Part shown: positions 7,432 to 15,961 of the stretch, piece after piece
How positions within the stretch are numbered: the stretch's first letter is position 1
Layout of the letters: each line of letters opens with the position of its first letter
DNA from: Pseudalkalibacillus sp052246725
GTDB taxonomy: Bacteria > Bacillota > Bacilli > Bacillales > Fictibacillaceae
Assembly: GCA_052246725.1 (NCBI GenBank)
Contig: JBQQCL010000020.1
Length of the DNA: 64,000 bases
Direction: 5' to 3' (one strand)
Notes under the pieces: model-generated
What the model was told of the DNA's origin: nothing
Databases searched by the model: none
What the model saw: only the letters and a program-made list of their open reading frames with translations
Made by a program: the position numbers and the translations under genes

Positions 7432-8718
7432 TTGAACATTTGTGTAATAGGATGTGGCTATGTTGGGCTAACAACAGGAACAGTGCTCTCCCATTTCGGA
7501 CATAAGGTTACCTGTGTAGATATTGATCCTAAGAAAGTCGAAGCTCTGAATAACGGGGACTGTATTATTCATGAAGATGGATTGGAATCTATGCTTCAAA
7601 AGCAGCTTCAGAACGGTACACTTGAATTTTCCACTGATATTCATAAGCATTTGCAACGTAATGAAGTGATTCTTGTTGCGGTTGGGACTCCAGCAAGTGC
7701 TACAGGCAAAACCGATCTCACATATATCGATCAAGTCATTGATAGTGTTGTTTTAACAACAAAGAACAATGAGGAGAAGACAATTATCATTAAAAGTACG
7801 GTTCCACCTGGAACAAACGAGTATATTCGGACTCGGCTTATGGAATCCGGAAACGGGAAAGGGCGTTTCACTGTCCTGTCGAATCCTGAATTTTTACGTG
7901 AAGGAACCGCTCTGCATGATTTGTTGAATCCAGATAAAATTGTTGTCGGGGGCAGAAATCCGCTTGATCTTGAATTCATCCGAAAAATGTATGCCTACCT
8001 TCCCTCAGAATATTTTTTCACTTCACCAGTGACAGCTGAACTGATCAAATATGCATCAAATGCATTCCTTGCCACAAAAATTTCTTTCATCAATGAACTG
8101 CAGCGAATTTGTCAGGCGTACAACGGAGATATATCCGTTGTAGCAGAGGCACTCGGATGTGATCCAAGAATTGGCCCCCATTTTTTAAAAGCCGGGCTAG
8201 GTTATGGAGGATACTGTTTACCCAAAGATATCCAGTCGCTGAGTTATGCTGCAATTGATAAAGGAGTCGTTCCCTCTCTGTTGCATTCGGTTGAACGGGT
8301 GAATAATTCTCAAGTTGATATGTATGTCGATTTATTGGAAAAAGAAGCAGGTGACCTGAGTAATCGTAACATTACTGTCTGGGGACTCGCTTTCAAACCA
8401 AATACTGATGACACACGCGATTCTCCTTCCTATCGGTTAATAGAAAGGTTGAATGAAAGAGGAGCAAGATTAACCTCTTACGATCCTGCTGCGAGCAATA
8501 CATCGAGTAGTACACGTACTTCTGGGGATCAATATAAGTCTATCAAGGATGCAGATATCCTGATCATTGCGACAGAATGGGTGGATTTCATTGAAGCTGA
8601 TTGGCCCAAAGTCAAAGTGGAGATGAATGGTTCAATCATTTTGGATGCGAGGAACTGTTTAAAACCTTCTGATGTCAGATCGGCAGGATTGGATTATATA
8701 GCGCTTGGAAGAGGTTGA
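7432..8718 (+). CDS. UDP-glucose 6-dehydrogenase
   Basis: 428 residues, of the TuaD/Ugd type. The enzyme oxidises UDP-glucose twice with NAD to give UDP-glucuronate. Visible motifs are the Rossmann GCGYVG (residues 7-12), the substrate loop with EFLREG (near 150), the catalytic-Cys segment GYGGYCLPKD (near 262) and the C-terminal FKPNTDDTRDSP. The TTG start at 7432 follows GGGGTGAT. A strong terminator follows, so it is a single-gene transcript. B. subtilis TuaD feeds teichuronic acid synthesis, but no teichuronic acid genes are here. A UDP-glucuronate decarboxylase at 29.3 kb makes UDP-xylose the likely final product. Confidence 0.92.
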   Translation: MNICVIGCGYVGLTTGTVLSHFGHKVTCVDIDPKKVEALNNGDCIIHEDGLESMLQKQLQNGTLEFSTDIHKHLQRNEVILVAVGTPASATGKTDLTYIDQVIDSVVLTTKNNEEKTIIIKSTVPPGTNEYIRTRLMESGNGKGRFTVLSNPEFLREGTALHDLLNPDKIVVGGRNPLDLEFIRKMYAYLPSEYFFTSPVTAELIKYASNAFLATKISFINELQRICQAYNGDISVVAEALGCDPRIGPHFLKAGLGYGGYCLPKDIQSLSYAAIDKGVVPSLLHSVERVNNSQVDMYVDLLEKEAGDLSNRNITVWGLAFKPNTDDTRDSPSYRLIERLNERGARLTSYDPAASNTSSSTRTSGDQYKSIKDADILIIATEWVDFIEADWPKVKVEMNGSIILDARNCLKPSDVRSAGLDYIALGRG

Positions 8719-8763
8719 CGTAGACACTGTACAGGAACAAATCCAATTAGACATATAAAATGT

Positions 8764-8816
8764 GGCTGGACCGGAAACATCAATTTTTACGTTGATGTTT
8801 TTGGTCAGCCTTTTTT
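8764..8816 (+). terminator. Terminator of the UDP-glucose dehydrogenase gene
   Basis: A two-part hairpin pairs GGCTGGACC with GGTCAGCC and inner AAACATCAA with TTGATGTTT. TTTTTT follows. Confidence 0.9.
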
Positions 8817-8862
8817 AGTATTTCATCTCTTATTTGCATGTTATGGAGTGGGTCTATTTTAC

Positions 8863-8968
8863 CAAATTGTTCAAGATGGCATCATTTTTGTTCAAGATGT
8901 CTTCGAATTTGCTCAAGGTACACATGAAATTGCTCAAGTTGCACGCGAAATTGCGAAGAGCCGTTTCA
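8863..8968 (+). repeat. 21-bp tandem repeat array 1
   Basis: About five imperfect units of 21 bp, each with the core AATTGCTCAAG(A/T)TG, preceded by the leader GAGTGGGTCTATTTTACCAA. The same leader and units recur at 59.2 kb on the other strand. One frame reads a Leu-Lys heptad pattern and another an IAQ heptad pattern. No ribosome site or conserved start supports a gene, so I list it as a repeat. Confidence 0.75.
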
Positions 8969-8980
8969 AAAGTCCGCGGC

Positions 8981-9018
8981 AAAACAAAAAGAGCGAGAAA
9001 TCTCGCTCTTCGCTCTTT
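8981..9018 (-). terminator. Terminator of the coat-protein gene
   Basis: On the minus strand AAGAGCGAGA-TT-TCTCGCTCTT is followed by TTTGTTTTG, ten bases beyond the stop codon at 9028. Confidence 0.85.
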
Positions 9019-9027
9019 TCTAAGTTG

Positions 9028-10212
9028 TTAAATTCGCTTCATTTTGATATCGTCGAATGTTACACAATCCTCTACCTCGATGTCACCTTCATCAGAACAT
9101 ACAACATCAGAATCAAAGATTGTTTTACCCTTATGATTGATCAATTGAAGCTGGAACAGTGTAGCTGTATCACTATCGACTACAGCGAAATTATAATCAA
9201 CCGTTTTACCGTCAACTTTACCTGTGCCGCTGATGATCAGTTTCAGACCATCCTTCGTTTCTTCACAGCATAATGTTTCTTGATCGAATGTTTTTGCTAC
9301 GAAGTCGAAGCTCTGTGTGCCATCTTCGTTATCTATGTCCCGGAAGCTAGCCCTCAATTCACTATCCACAAGACTGCAGTCTGGACATATGTCTACCCGA
9401 ACTGATAAACGGCCTTCTTCTGTAGCATCAGGACCAGTCTCTCCACTCGCTTCTCCTTCTGCATGACAATCACAGTTCGGTCTTGGGAAGATCCCTGGAC
9501 ATTGTGGAGGAAATTCCACTCTCGGACATTGATCCTTTATTACATCTTCTTCTGCAACAAGATCGTTGTCTCTTGGGGAACAGAATTTAGCCAGTACTTC
9601 GAGTTTGACTTCTGCTTCCACTTGGATATCGAGACAAAATGTAATCTCTACATTAAACCTATCTGGTGCTGGTGTGTTAAGAAGTACTGTACCTGATGGA
9701 ATGCGACAGAAAATCTTCGATACTTTACAGAATAGATCTGTTCCTTCAGGGAAGCAAAGCACAAAAGATTCAAAAACTGATGCATTGACGATGGCTTTTG
9801 TAACCACACAGCCATGTCGATCCACAACCAGTATTTTAACATCTGTACTAATTAACAGCTCAACTAGCTGCGCATCAATGAAACCGCCATTGGTAGAAAT
9901 CGTAACATCACGTGTTTCCCCCACTTGTTCGCAAATGAATCCTAAGTCGTGGTCGTGGTCGTGATTTTCATTTCCACTACTGTTAAGAGGGAATAAAGAA
10001 TGTGTTTTCGGCGGTTCACAGATAAGACGCAAAGGGCGGCGACTAGGGTCTTCCATTGCTTCTTCTATATCTCTGAGCTGATCTTTAGTGAATAAGACCG
10101 TCTTTTTAACGGTAAGTGCATCGGTTACCCAGTCGTACACTTTCTGTACGCGAATACACTCATCCTGTAGGCTGTTGGCAGCTTTAGGTATGTCGTGTTT
10201 TTTCTTACTCAT
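9028..10212 (-). CDS. Probable morphogenetic spore-coat protein (BMQ_0737-like)
   Basis: 394 residues. The N-terminus (MSKKKHDIPKAANSLQDECI, then an RVQKVYDWV segment) matches my memory of the Bacillus family named BMQ_0737 morphogenetic spore coat protein. It cannot be checked here. The sequence is beta-rich and acidic, with no signal peptide. It has about 20 Cys, some as close pairs (CPDC, CCEE, CDC), and a HDHDHD run near residue 75, which suggests metal binding or disulfide cross-linking as in coat proteins. ATG at 10212 follows GGAAGGGAAACT. Earlier in-frame starts lie inside the divergent promoter region. It is divergent from the INPF-motif gene. The palindromic CATACTATG at 10254-10262, between the two genes, resembles a late sporulation -10 box in both directions. 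Confidence 0.7.
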   Translation of the reverse strand: MSKKKHDIPKAANSLQDECIRVQKVYDWVTDALTVKKTVLFTKDQLRDIEEAMEDPSRRPLRLICEPPKTHSLFPLNSSGNENHDHDHDLGFICEQVGETRDVTISTNGGFIDAQLVELLISTDVKILVVDRHGCVVTKAIVNASVFESFVLCFPEGTDLFCKVSKIFCRIPSGTVLLNTPAPDRFNVEITFCLDIQVEAEVKLEVLAKFCSPRDNDLVAEEDVIKDQCPRVEFPPQCPGIFPRPNCDCHAEGEASGETGPDATEEGRLSVRVDICPDCSLVDSELRASFRDIDNEDGTQSFDFVAKTFDQETLCCEETKDGLKLIISGTGKVDGKTVDYNFAVVDSDTATLFQLQLINHKGKTIFDSDVVCSDEGDIEVEDCVTFDDIKMKRI

Positions 10213-10319
10213 AGTTTCCCTTCCTTTCTTCATCATGAACTGAAGATTCAATACATACTATGGGAATACGACGGCCAATGACACAAAGATTAATGCCTAT
10301 TTTTAAAGGAGGGGATGCT

Positions 10320-11087
10320 GTGTACAGCGTTTCATTTAATAGAAAAGAAATATGTAAACTCTCTTTAGAAGCTTTACAGGTCCTGAAACAAACAGCTATT
10401 TTCTGGGGTTTGGGCTGGGATGACGCTAGAAATGAATTAACTGGTAGTTTAGCAGACATTACGATCCGCATAATAGGATTAAATAAGAAAGAGTTGAATC
10501 GGTTGATCCGCGCCTTGGAACATACCCAAGTTTCTGTAACGACACAACCTTGCCATGCAGATCTGACATTGTCGATTTTCCAAGAATCCAAACGGGAGCT
10601 TAGTATGAGACTAGAGTGTAAAAATGAAGTTTATAAGTTCGATCCTGTCATGGAACCATTCATTTCAGTACCAGATATGGTGTATAAACGATTTGCACCG
10701 GAGATGCATTCGGATGAAATAAAGGTATATTGGAACCCTGGCAGTGGCATAAATATCAGTGAATGGCTATCTTATTTAATTTTACAAACATCCCATCATG
10801 AAACTACAGATACGCTATATGATGTGGAACAGAAGATGTATGAAAAACTTGTTAGAGAGGTCTTAGTTCCAATCAATCCGTTTTTATCATCTTATCAACT
10901 CAGGCATTACTGGCCTGATATGCCCTCCCCTGGACATTCACTGGGGCATGGAAATGAGAAACCGATCGATCCGTTTAAAAACATGAAGAATGGAGCATCA
11001 TCACAAATCAATCCGTTTAAAGAAAAACCATCAGCGCCTCCCTCAACGATCAATCCATTCAAGCAAAAAGAAAAACGACGTCATTAA
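10320..11087 (+). CDS. Protein with four C-terminal INPF-type motifs, unknown function
   Basis: 255 residues with no recognised family. The body (about 1-175) is a mixed alpha/beta domain without signal peptide or membrane helix. The C-terminal 80 residues are Pro-, Lys- and Ser-rich and carry four spaced copies of a short motif: INPFLSS, IDPFKNM, INPFKEK and INPFKQK. Such linear repeats usually serve as docking sites. GTG at 10320, 5 bases after AAAGGAGGGG, is the best start. An in-frame ATG at 10260 has no ribosome site and falls in the divergent promoter region. Divergent pairing with a likely coat protein suggests a spore-surface protein, by context only. Confidence 0.6.
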   Translation: MYSVSFNRKEICKLSLEALQVLKQTAIFWGLGWDDARNELTGSLADITIRIIGLNKKELNRLIRALEHTQVSVTTQPCHADLTLSIFQESKRELSMRLECKNEVYKFDPVMEPFISVPDMVYKRFAPEMHSDEIKVYWNPGSGINISEWLSYLILQTSHHETTDTLYDVEQKMYEKLVREVLVPINPFLSSYQLRHYWPDMPSPGHSLGHGNEKPIDPFKNMKNGASSQINPFKEKPSAPPSTINPFKQKEKRRH

Positions 11088-11163
11088 TCCATTTTTCAAA
11101 AAATAAAACACCTTCCCGCCTTGTACGAATAAAATACATTATCTGAACACCGAGGTGAGCGAC

Positions 11164-11304
11164 TTGAATAAAAAAGATGTCATCGAATTATATCATCACG
11201 TTAAAAAGAAAAGATCAAGAGAAAATAATTCAAATATGTTTACAAAAACGAAAAAGTCAGGTTGCAGTACATGCGGTAAAGTTACTTGGAAACCAAACCG
11301 ATGA
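11164..11304 (+). CDS. 46-aa basic peptide with CSTC motif
   Basis: This small gene translates to a 46-residue product that begins MNKKDVIELYHHVKKKRS and ends with a CSTC pair and KVTWKPNR. It starts with TTG at 11164, five bases after GAGGTGAGC, and a strong hairpin terminator follows directly. The Cys pair with basic surroundings suggests metal or disulfide chemistry. I do not recognise it. It follows the INPF-motif gene on the same strand and could be co-transcribed with it. Confidence 0.6.
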   Translation: MNKKDVIELYHHVKKKRSRENNSNMFTKTKKSGCSTCGKVTWKPNR

Positions 11305-11313
11305 TCCGCTTTT

Positions 11314-11351
11314 AAAAACCAACACCTTTTCAAAGGGAATGTTGGTTTTTT
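11314..11351. terminator. Bidirectional terminator between small CDS and cysC
   Basis: AAAACCAACA pairs with TGTTGGTTTT across an inner ACC-TTTTCAAA-GGGA region. T runs are present on both strands, so it can end the small + strand gene and the long minus-strand operon that finishes with cysC. Confidence 0.85.
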
Positions 11352-11363
11352 ACTTTTTGTGAT

Positions 11364-11963
11364 TTATTTCTTCAAATAGCCATTATTATATAAATAGTTC
11401 ATGATTTGCTTTACACAAATATTAGGTGTCATCATTGTGGTATCTACTATGATCTCTGGATTTTCAGGATGTTCATACGGATCCGAAATCCCTGTGAAAT
11501 TCTTGATTTCACCTTTCAGCGCTTTTTCGTAAAGTCCTTTTGGATCACGTGCTTTCAAAGTGTCGAAATTACATTTTACGTACACCTCGATGAATTCATC
11601 TTTGTTAACTAACTTCCTGACAAATTCCCTATCTTTTCGAAATGGGGACACGAAGGTAGCTAGAACAACGATACCGGCATCTACGAACAACCGAGCTACC
11701 TCACCGACCCGCCGTATGTTCTCTTCCCGATCCTCTTGTTTGAAACTGAGGTCTTTATTCAATCCCATTCTTATATTATCGCCGTCTAGTATATAGGTTG
11801 AGATATTATGTCGATATAACGCACGATCCAATCGATTCGCAATCGTTGACTTACCAGAGCCTGATAATCCGGTGAACCAAATAATGAAACTTTTATGACC
11901 ATGCAATAATTGCCTTGCCTTCTTAGGTACATCCTGATGATGCCAAAATAAATTTGAAGTCAT
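11364..11963 (-). CDS. cysC: Adenylyl-sulfate (APS) kinase
   Basis: 199 residues, full length for CysC. It phosphorylates APS with ATP to give PAPS, the universal sulfuryl donor. The P-loop GLSGSGKST is at residues 32-40, and the APS-binding FVSPFRKDRE motif is present. ATG at 11963 lies 8 bases after AAGGAGGT. It is the last gene of a ten-gene minus-strand operon and follows the SLC13 permease by 14 bases. No PAPS reductase (cysH) or sulfite reductase lies nearby, unlike the B. subtilis cysH operon. With a sulfotransferase upstream, PAPS is probably used for sulfation. The enzyme assignment is firm. The pathway role is inference. Confidence 0.93.
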   Translation of the reverse strand: MTSNLFWHHQDVPKKARQLLHGHKSFIIWFTGLSGSGKSTIANRLDRALYRHNISTYILDGDNIRMGLNKDLSFKQEDREENIRRVGEVARLFVDAGIVVLATFVSPFRKDREFVRKLVNKDEFIEVYVKCNFDTLKARDPKGLYEKALKGEIKNFTGISDPYEHPENPEIIVDTTMMTPNICVKQIMNYLYNNGYLKK

Positions 11964-11977
11964 AGATATGCACCTCC

Positions 11978-13747
11978 TTAACTTAATGGCCATATGACCG
12001 GGACGATGAGTATTGTTGTAAATAAACCAATGATATTCAGCGGAACTCCTACCTTGATAAAATCACTGAAACGATATTGTCCAGAACTATATACAAGTAA
12101 ATTTGTCTGATATCCAATCGGCGTTGAAAAACTTGCGGAAGCCGCTATTGCAAGAACAATGGCATAAGGCTCTGGATTTAAAGCCAATTCATTCACAAAG
12201 GATAAGACAATCGGGAACATTATCACTGCTGCAGCGTTATTTGTAATGATTTCAGTCAATAGATTCGTAATTACATAGACGACGATCAACAGAATAATTG
12301 GAGTCATCCGATCCACGTGTGAAAAGACAAGGCTGACTAGATAATCAGCTGCACCTGAATTTGTCATCGCAGTAGCGATCCCAAATGCTCCTCCAATGAC
12401 AAAAAGAATATCCCATTTGATCGAACCCATCGAGGCATCAAATGTAGTCAATCTTAAAAGAACAAGAAGGATGGCGGTTGTAATCGCTGCATGGGTAATC
12501 GGTACAAGCCCCAATGTGACTGTTGTGATCATCAATCCGAATAACCAAACAGGGATCCAATCACGGTAATTCACTTCCTTATTATTCGTGTTGAAATCCA
12601 TGATTAGAAGGTTTTTCGAATTCCGGTCCGGTTCAAGGGAATCTCTTGGTGTGAGTATAACTAACATATCCCCTGCTTTCAGACGAATCGAACCGATTTT
12701 TTCATTGATTCTTTTTCCGTTCCGGTATACAGCCACAACCACTCTACCATGTCTAGTTCGGAATTTTATATCACTGATCTTGGAGGAAATATAAGAAGAG
12801 TGCTGTGGAACTGTCGCCTCTATCAATTTGAAATCATCATGATGTTCAGCAAAATCGTATCTCGAATGTTCAATTGCAAGCCCTAACAACTGTTCTATTT
12901 CTGTTGAACAATTCGCATCACCCACAAATAATAATCGATCGCCTAGATTCACCTTCTGTCTCGGAGAAATCGGAAACAACCATTCTCCTTGTCTCAAAAT
13001 CGCCATTACATAACATTTACTAAGATGTCGTAATCCAGCGTCTTGAAGTGTCTTGCCAATACCCCTGAATTGGTCAGTCACCTTTACTTCGACGATGAAC
13101 TGAGGACTTTTGATTTTTGCAATATAATCTGTATTATTTTCGGGAAGTAATTTATAACCAATAAACAACATGTATAGGATTGCAACTACAAAAAAGGGGA
13201 TCCCTACATAAGCTAATTCAAATAAAGAAAATCCTTCATATCCTTCCTTTTGTAATAATGTATGGATGACAAGATTCGTAGAAGTTCCTATAAGTGTACA
13301 CATCCCACCAACGATTGCGGCATAGGAAAGCGGGATCAATAATTTTGATGGATAGATTGAATTTCTTTCAGCCCACTTCTTTACAATCGGTGTAAAAAGT
13401 ACAACGAGTGGTGTATTGTTCATGAAACTCGATAACCCACCTGTCACGACCATCATACGTGACATACCTCTTCTCAGTGTCTGTTTACCTCCAAATACAA
13501 TTGTTGTTATTTTTGAAAAAGAAGGATGTGTCTGTATCGTATTCATGATGATGAATAGGGAAGCGATTGTCAGCACGCCTTCATTGATGAATCCTGCAAA
13601 TGCCTCAGATAGGGTTATGACTCCGCTCCACATTAGAATCAACACTGCGCAAAGGATGATAATTTCGGTACTATACCAATTGGTCAATAGGAATAGAAAC
13701 ATGATGCCAATAACAATGAAAGTGATCCAAATATCCCCAACAATCAA
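11978..13747 (-). CDS. SLC13/DASS-family permease with paired TrkA-C domains, probable sulfate importer
   Basis: 589 residues. About 12 membrane helices flank a central cytoplasmic region (residues ~205-390) holding two TrkA-C (RCK_C) domains. The family signature SFMNNTPLVVLFTP and its C-terminal counterpart (TEIITNNAAAVIMFP) are both present. These divided-anion permeases carry sulfate or dicarboxylates with Na+. Its place between ATP sulfurylase and APS kinase, 5 and 14 bases away, argues for sulfate. It starts with TTG at 13747, with AAAGGA about 9 bases upstream inside the end of sat. Confidence 0.85.
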   Translation of the reverse strand: MIVGDIWITFIVIGIMFLFLLTNWYSTEIIILCAVLILMWSGVITLSEAFAGFINEGVLTIASLFIIMNTIQTHPSFSKITTIVFGGKQTLRRGMSRMMVVTGGLSSFMNNTPLVVLFTPIVKKWAERNSIYPSKLLIPLSYAAIVGGMCTLIGTSTNLVIHTLLQKEGYEGFSLFELAYVGIPFFVVAILYMLFIGYKLLPENNTDYIAKIKSPQFIVEVKVTDQFRGIGKTLQDAGLRHLSKCYVMAILRQGEWLFPISPRQKVNLGDRLLFVGDANCSTEIEQLLGLAIEHSRYDFAEHHDDFKLIEATVPQHSSYISSKISDIKFRTRHGRVVVAVYRNGKRINEKIGSIRLKAGDMLVILTPRDSLEPDRNSKNLLIMDFNTNNKEVNYRDWIPVWLFGLMITTVTLGLVPITHAAITTAILLVLLRLTTFDASMGSIKWDILFVIGGAFGIATAMTNSGAADYLVSLVFSHVDRMTPIILLIVVYVITNLLTEIITNNAAAVIMFPIVLSFVNELALNPEPYAIVLAIAASASFSTPIGYQTNLLVYSSGQYRFSDFIKVGVPLNIIGLFTTILIVPVIWPLS

Positions 13748-13752
13748 GCCAG

Positions 13753-14892
13753 TCAGTCCTTTAGCTTCTTATAATACTCAATCAAGATCTCTACTACTTC
13801 TTTTCTACTGAAATACGGAGGTGGGGTTGTACCTTCTTTCAACATTTCCCTTACTTTCGTACCGGAGAGATGGATGTGGTCTTGCTTTGAATGAGGACAA
13901 GTTTTAAGCGATGTCATTTGCTCACACTTCTTACAATAAAAACTGTGTTCTAAGCGGATCGGCGTAATTCCTAGTTCGTTCATATCGAATCGATCAAATA
14001 AACGTTGAGCATCATACGTTCCATAATAATCACCCACACCAGCATGGTCTCTTCCAACAATGAAATGGGTACAGCCGAAGTTTTTGCGAACAATAGCGTG
14101 GAAAATAGCTTCCCTTGGCCCCGCGTATCGCATGGAACTTGTGAAAACACCCAGGATGTAACGTTCTTTCGGGTAATAGTTAGATAATAAGACTTCATAG
14201 CACTTCATCCGAATCTCCGCTGGTATATCGTCTGCTTTCGTTTTACCAACTAGCGGGTGCAGGAACAGGCCATCCACATGCTCTAATGCAGTTTTTTGAA
14301 GATACTCATGGGCCCGATGAATAGGATTTCTCGTTTGAAATCCAACAATTGTCTTCCAGCCTTTTTGCTTGAACAAAGCCCTTGACTCTTCAGGTGTAAA
14401 TGAATAGGCTGGGAAATCAGCAGATATCCTCTTGACCATCGTTACCGGACCACCGATATAATTCGACGGGCGTTCAAAAAGATTTGCTACACCAGGATGG
14501 TCGGGATCTGTAGTCCCGTATATGAGTTCAGCTTCTCGTTTCAAATCAACTTGATACATTTCTTGAATCTCTATGAAGCCGTAAACTTCACCGTCATACT
14601 CAAGTGCTAGCTTTTTTTCTCCCTTTAATTCAGCGACCAGCTCAGTTGTAATTGATAGCGTAATCGGTATCGTCCAAATCTCTCCCGTTTTCAAGCGCAT
14701 ATCAGTTAAAACAGATTCATAATCTTCTTTTAGCATGAAACCCTTTAATGGACTGTATACGCCAGTCGAAATACACTCCAAATCAGTCAGTTCAGCCTCT
14801 GTGATCGGGACTCTCTTTAAGTCTCCCATCGAGTATCCTTGCAATTTATCAACTCTATTAATCAACTTCCCGCCGTGGGGAACACTTGCCAT
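13753..14892 (-). CDS. sat: Sulfate adenylyltransferase (ATP sulfurylase)
   Basis: 379 residues, the Bacillus-type single-chain ATP sulfurylase that makes APS from ATP and sulfate. The active-site motif QTRNPIHRAH is at residues 186-195, and GRDHAGVGDYYG follows. Four Cys near the C-terminus (CKKCEQMTSLKTCPH) fit a zinc knuckle known in this subfamily. ATG at 14892 lies 8 bases after AAGGAGGT. The ATG two codons earlier is too close. It lies between a GT4 glycosyltransferase (5 bases upstream) and the SLC13 permease, so sulfate activation is wired into the glycan operon. Confidence 0.95.
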   Translation of the reverse strand: MASVPHGGKLINRVDKLQGYSMGDLKRVPITEAELTDLECISTGVYSPLKGFMLKEDYESVLTDMRLKTGEIWTIPITLSITTELVAELKGEKKLALEYDGEVYGFIEIQEMYQVDLKREAELIYGTTDPDHPGVANLFERPSNYIGGPVTMVKRISADFPAYSFTPEESRALFKQKGWKTIVGFQTRNPIHRAHEYLQKTALEHVDGLFLHPLVGKTKADDIPAEIRMKCYEVLLSNYYPKERYILGVFTSSMRYAGPREAIFHAIVRKNFGCTHFIVGRDHAGVGDYYGTYDAQRLFDRFDMNELGITPIRLEHSFYCKKCEQMTSLKTCPHSKQDHIHLSGTKVREMLKEGTTPPPYFSRKEVVEILIEYYKKLKD

Positions 14893-14897
14893 CTCCA

Positions 14898-15935
14898 TTA
14901 CCTCCTTTTCATGAATTTGTTGATCGCGATTTCAAATTTGTTTATACTTCTCATCCAAGTCCATTTTGTTGCTTCTTTTTCACCTTCTTCAGCTAGCTTT
15001 TGCCTGAGTTCTGGATTGTCAATAAGTGTGGAAACATGTTCGGTGAGTCTGTTTTCATGCCGGTAGGACAATAAACAATTCTCACCATTCCTGCAATAAT
15101 CCATATTACCTCCTGAATAGACCGTTGCAAGAGCCGCACCGCACTTCATCGCTTCGAGGCCAGGTAAAGATGCTGTATCATAAGTTGAAGAACTTACAAA
15201 TATATCTGTTTTATTCAAAATATCATTCAACTGCTTGTCGTCGACTGGAGTGATCGAATTAAACAATCTGTTTGCATGATATTTCTGAAGTGTAGGCGAA
15301 ACCTTGATCTCATTTGGGGGAGAAATGAGATTGAACAAAAGCCGGGGGTATTTCTGTTTCAGTACGGTGAACGTTTGCAATAGATACTCTTGCTCCCTAT
15401 GCCATGAGAACCCTTCTTCTTGAATTCTCAAGATTCCACTCACTTGAAGCCGTTTAGAACGGGTTCTCCTCAAGCCTAAATTCCTGAACGTGCTGCTGAT
15501 ACCAACGGGAACGATTTCTCCTTTTATACCATGATTCAATTGGATGATCTGTTGCTGCCACTCAGAGAGGACGACCAGGTTTTTACTAGTATGATAGCTC
15601 TTAAAGGAAGCTTCATGATCAGGAAGGAAGACAGGTTCATAACACAGACTGATTCGGACGTGAATTCCTTTCCCCGCTCGGCTAGCCTCTTCACAAAGTG
15701 CAGTCATCGTATAAAAGTTTGAAACGATTACGTCGCTTACAGGGATATCTTCTAAAACGAGATGGGGACCTTTCGACCTTATTACGTTGACATGGAGCGG
15801 GTATTCAATTTGCGTGTTTTGCGGCATTACCACAGAAACATCATGTCCTTTTCCTGAAAGACCGTTAGCAAGTTCCACTAACATTCTTTGTGCCCCTCCT
15901 TTACAGAGGGTAATAGCGATAAACGTTATTTTCAT
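14898..15935 (-). CDS. GT4-family glycosyltransferase
   Basis: 345 residues with a GT-B fold. The N-terminal domain begins MKITFIAITLCKGGAQRM, the usual GT4 glycine-rich acceptor loop. The C-terminal domain has the SSSTYDTASLPGLEAMKCG nucleotide-binding motif (E-x7-E type). The linker is slightly unusual, with a basic segment near 175-190. ATG at 15935 lies 8 bases after GAGGAGG. An earlier in-frame start would overlap the preceding gene. Donor and acceptor cannot be read from sequence. It is the last glycosyltransferase before the sulfate-activation genes of the operon. Confidence 0.85.
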   Translation of the reverse strand: MKITFIAITLCKGGAQRMLVELANGLSGKGHDVSVVMPQNTQIEYPLHVNVIRSKGPHLVLEDIPVSDVIVSNFYTMTALCEEASRAGKGIHVRISLCYEPVFLPDHEASFKSYHTSKNLVVLSEWQQQIIQLNHGIKGEIVPVGISSTFRNLGLRRTRSKRLQVSGILRIQEEGFSWHREQEYLLQTFTVLKQKYPRLLFNLISPPNEIKVSPTLQKYHANRLFNSITPVDDKQLNDILNKTDIFVSSSTYDTASLPGLEAMKCGAALATVYSGGNMDYCRNGENCLLSYRHENRLTEHVSTLIDNPELRQKLAEEGEKEATKWTWMRSINKFEIAINKFMKRR

Positions 15936-15961
15936 AAATGAATCCTCCTCTCTTGAGTTGT

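Noticed and set aside
7432..8718. Teichuronic acid (tua) operon
   Set aside because: Only the dehydrogenase resembles TuaD. No tuaA-H neighbours are present, and it ends in its own terminator.
8863..8968. CRISPR array
   Set aside because: The units are directly adjacent 21-bp imperfect repeats with no spacers, and no cas genes are in the window.
11364..14892. Ordinary sulfate assimilation (cysteine) operon
   Set aside because: cysH, sulfite reductase and siroheme genes are absent, and the genes are co-transcribed with glycosyltransferases beside a sulfotransferase.
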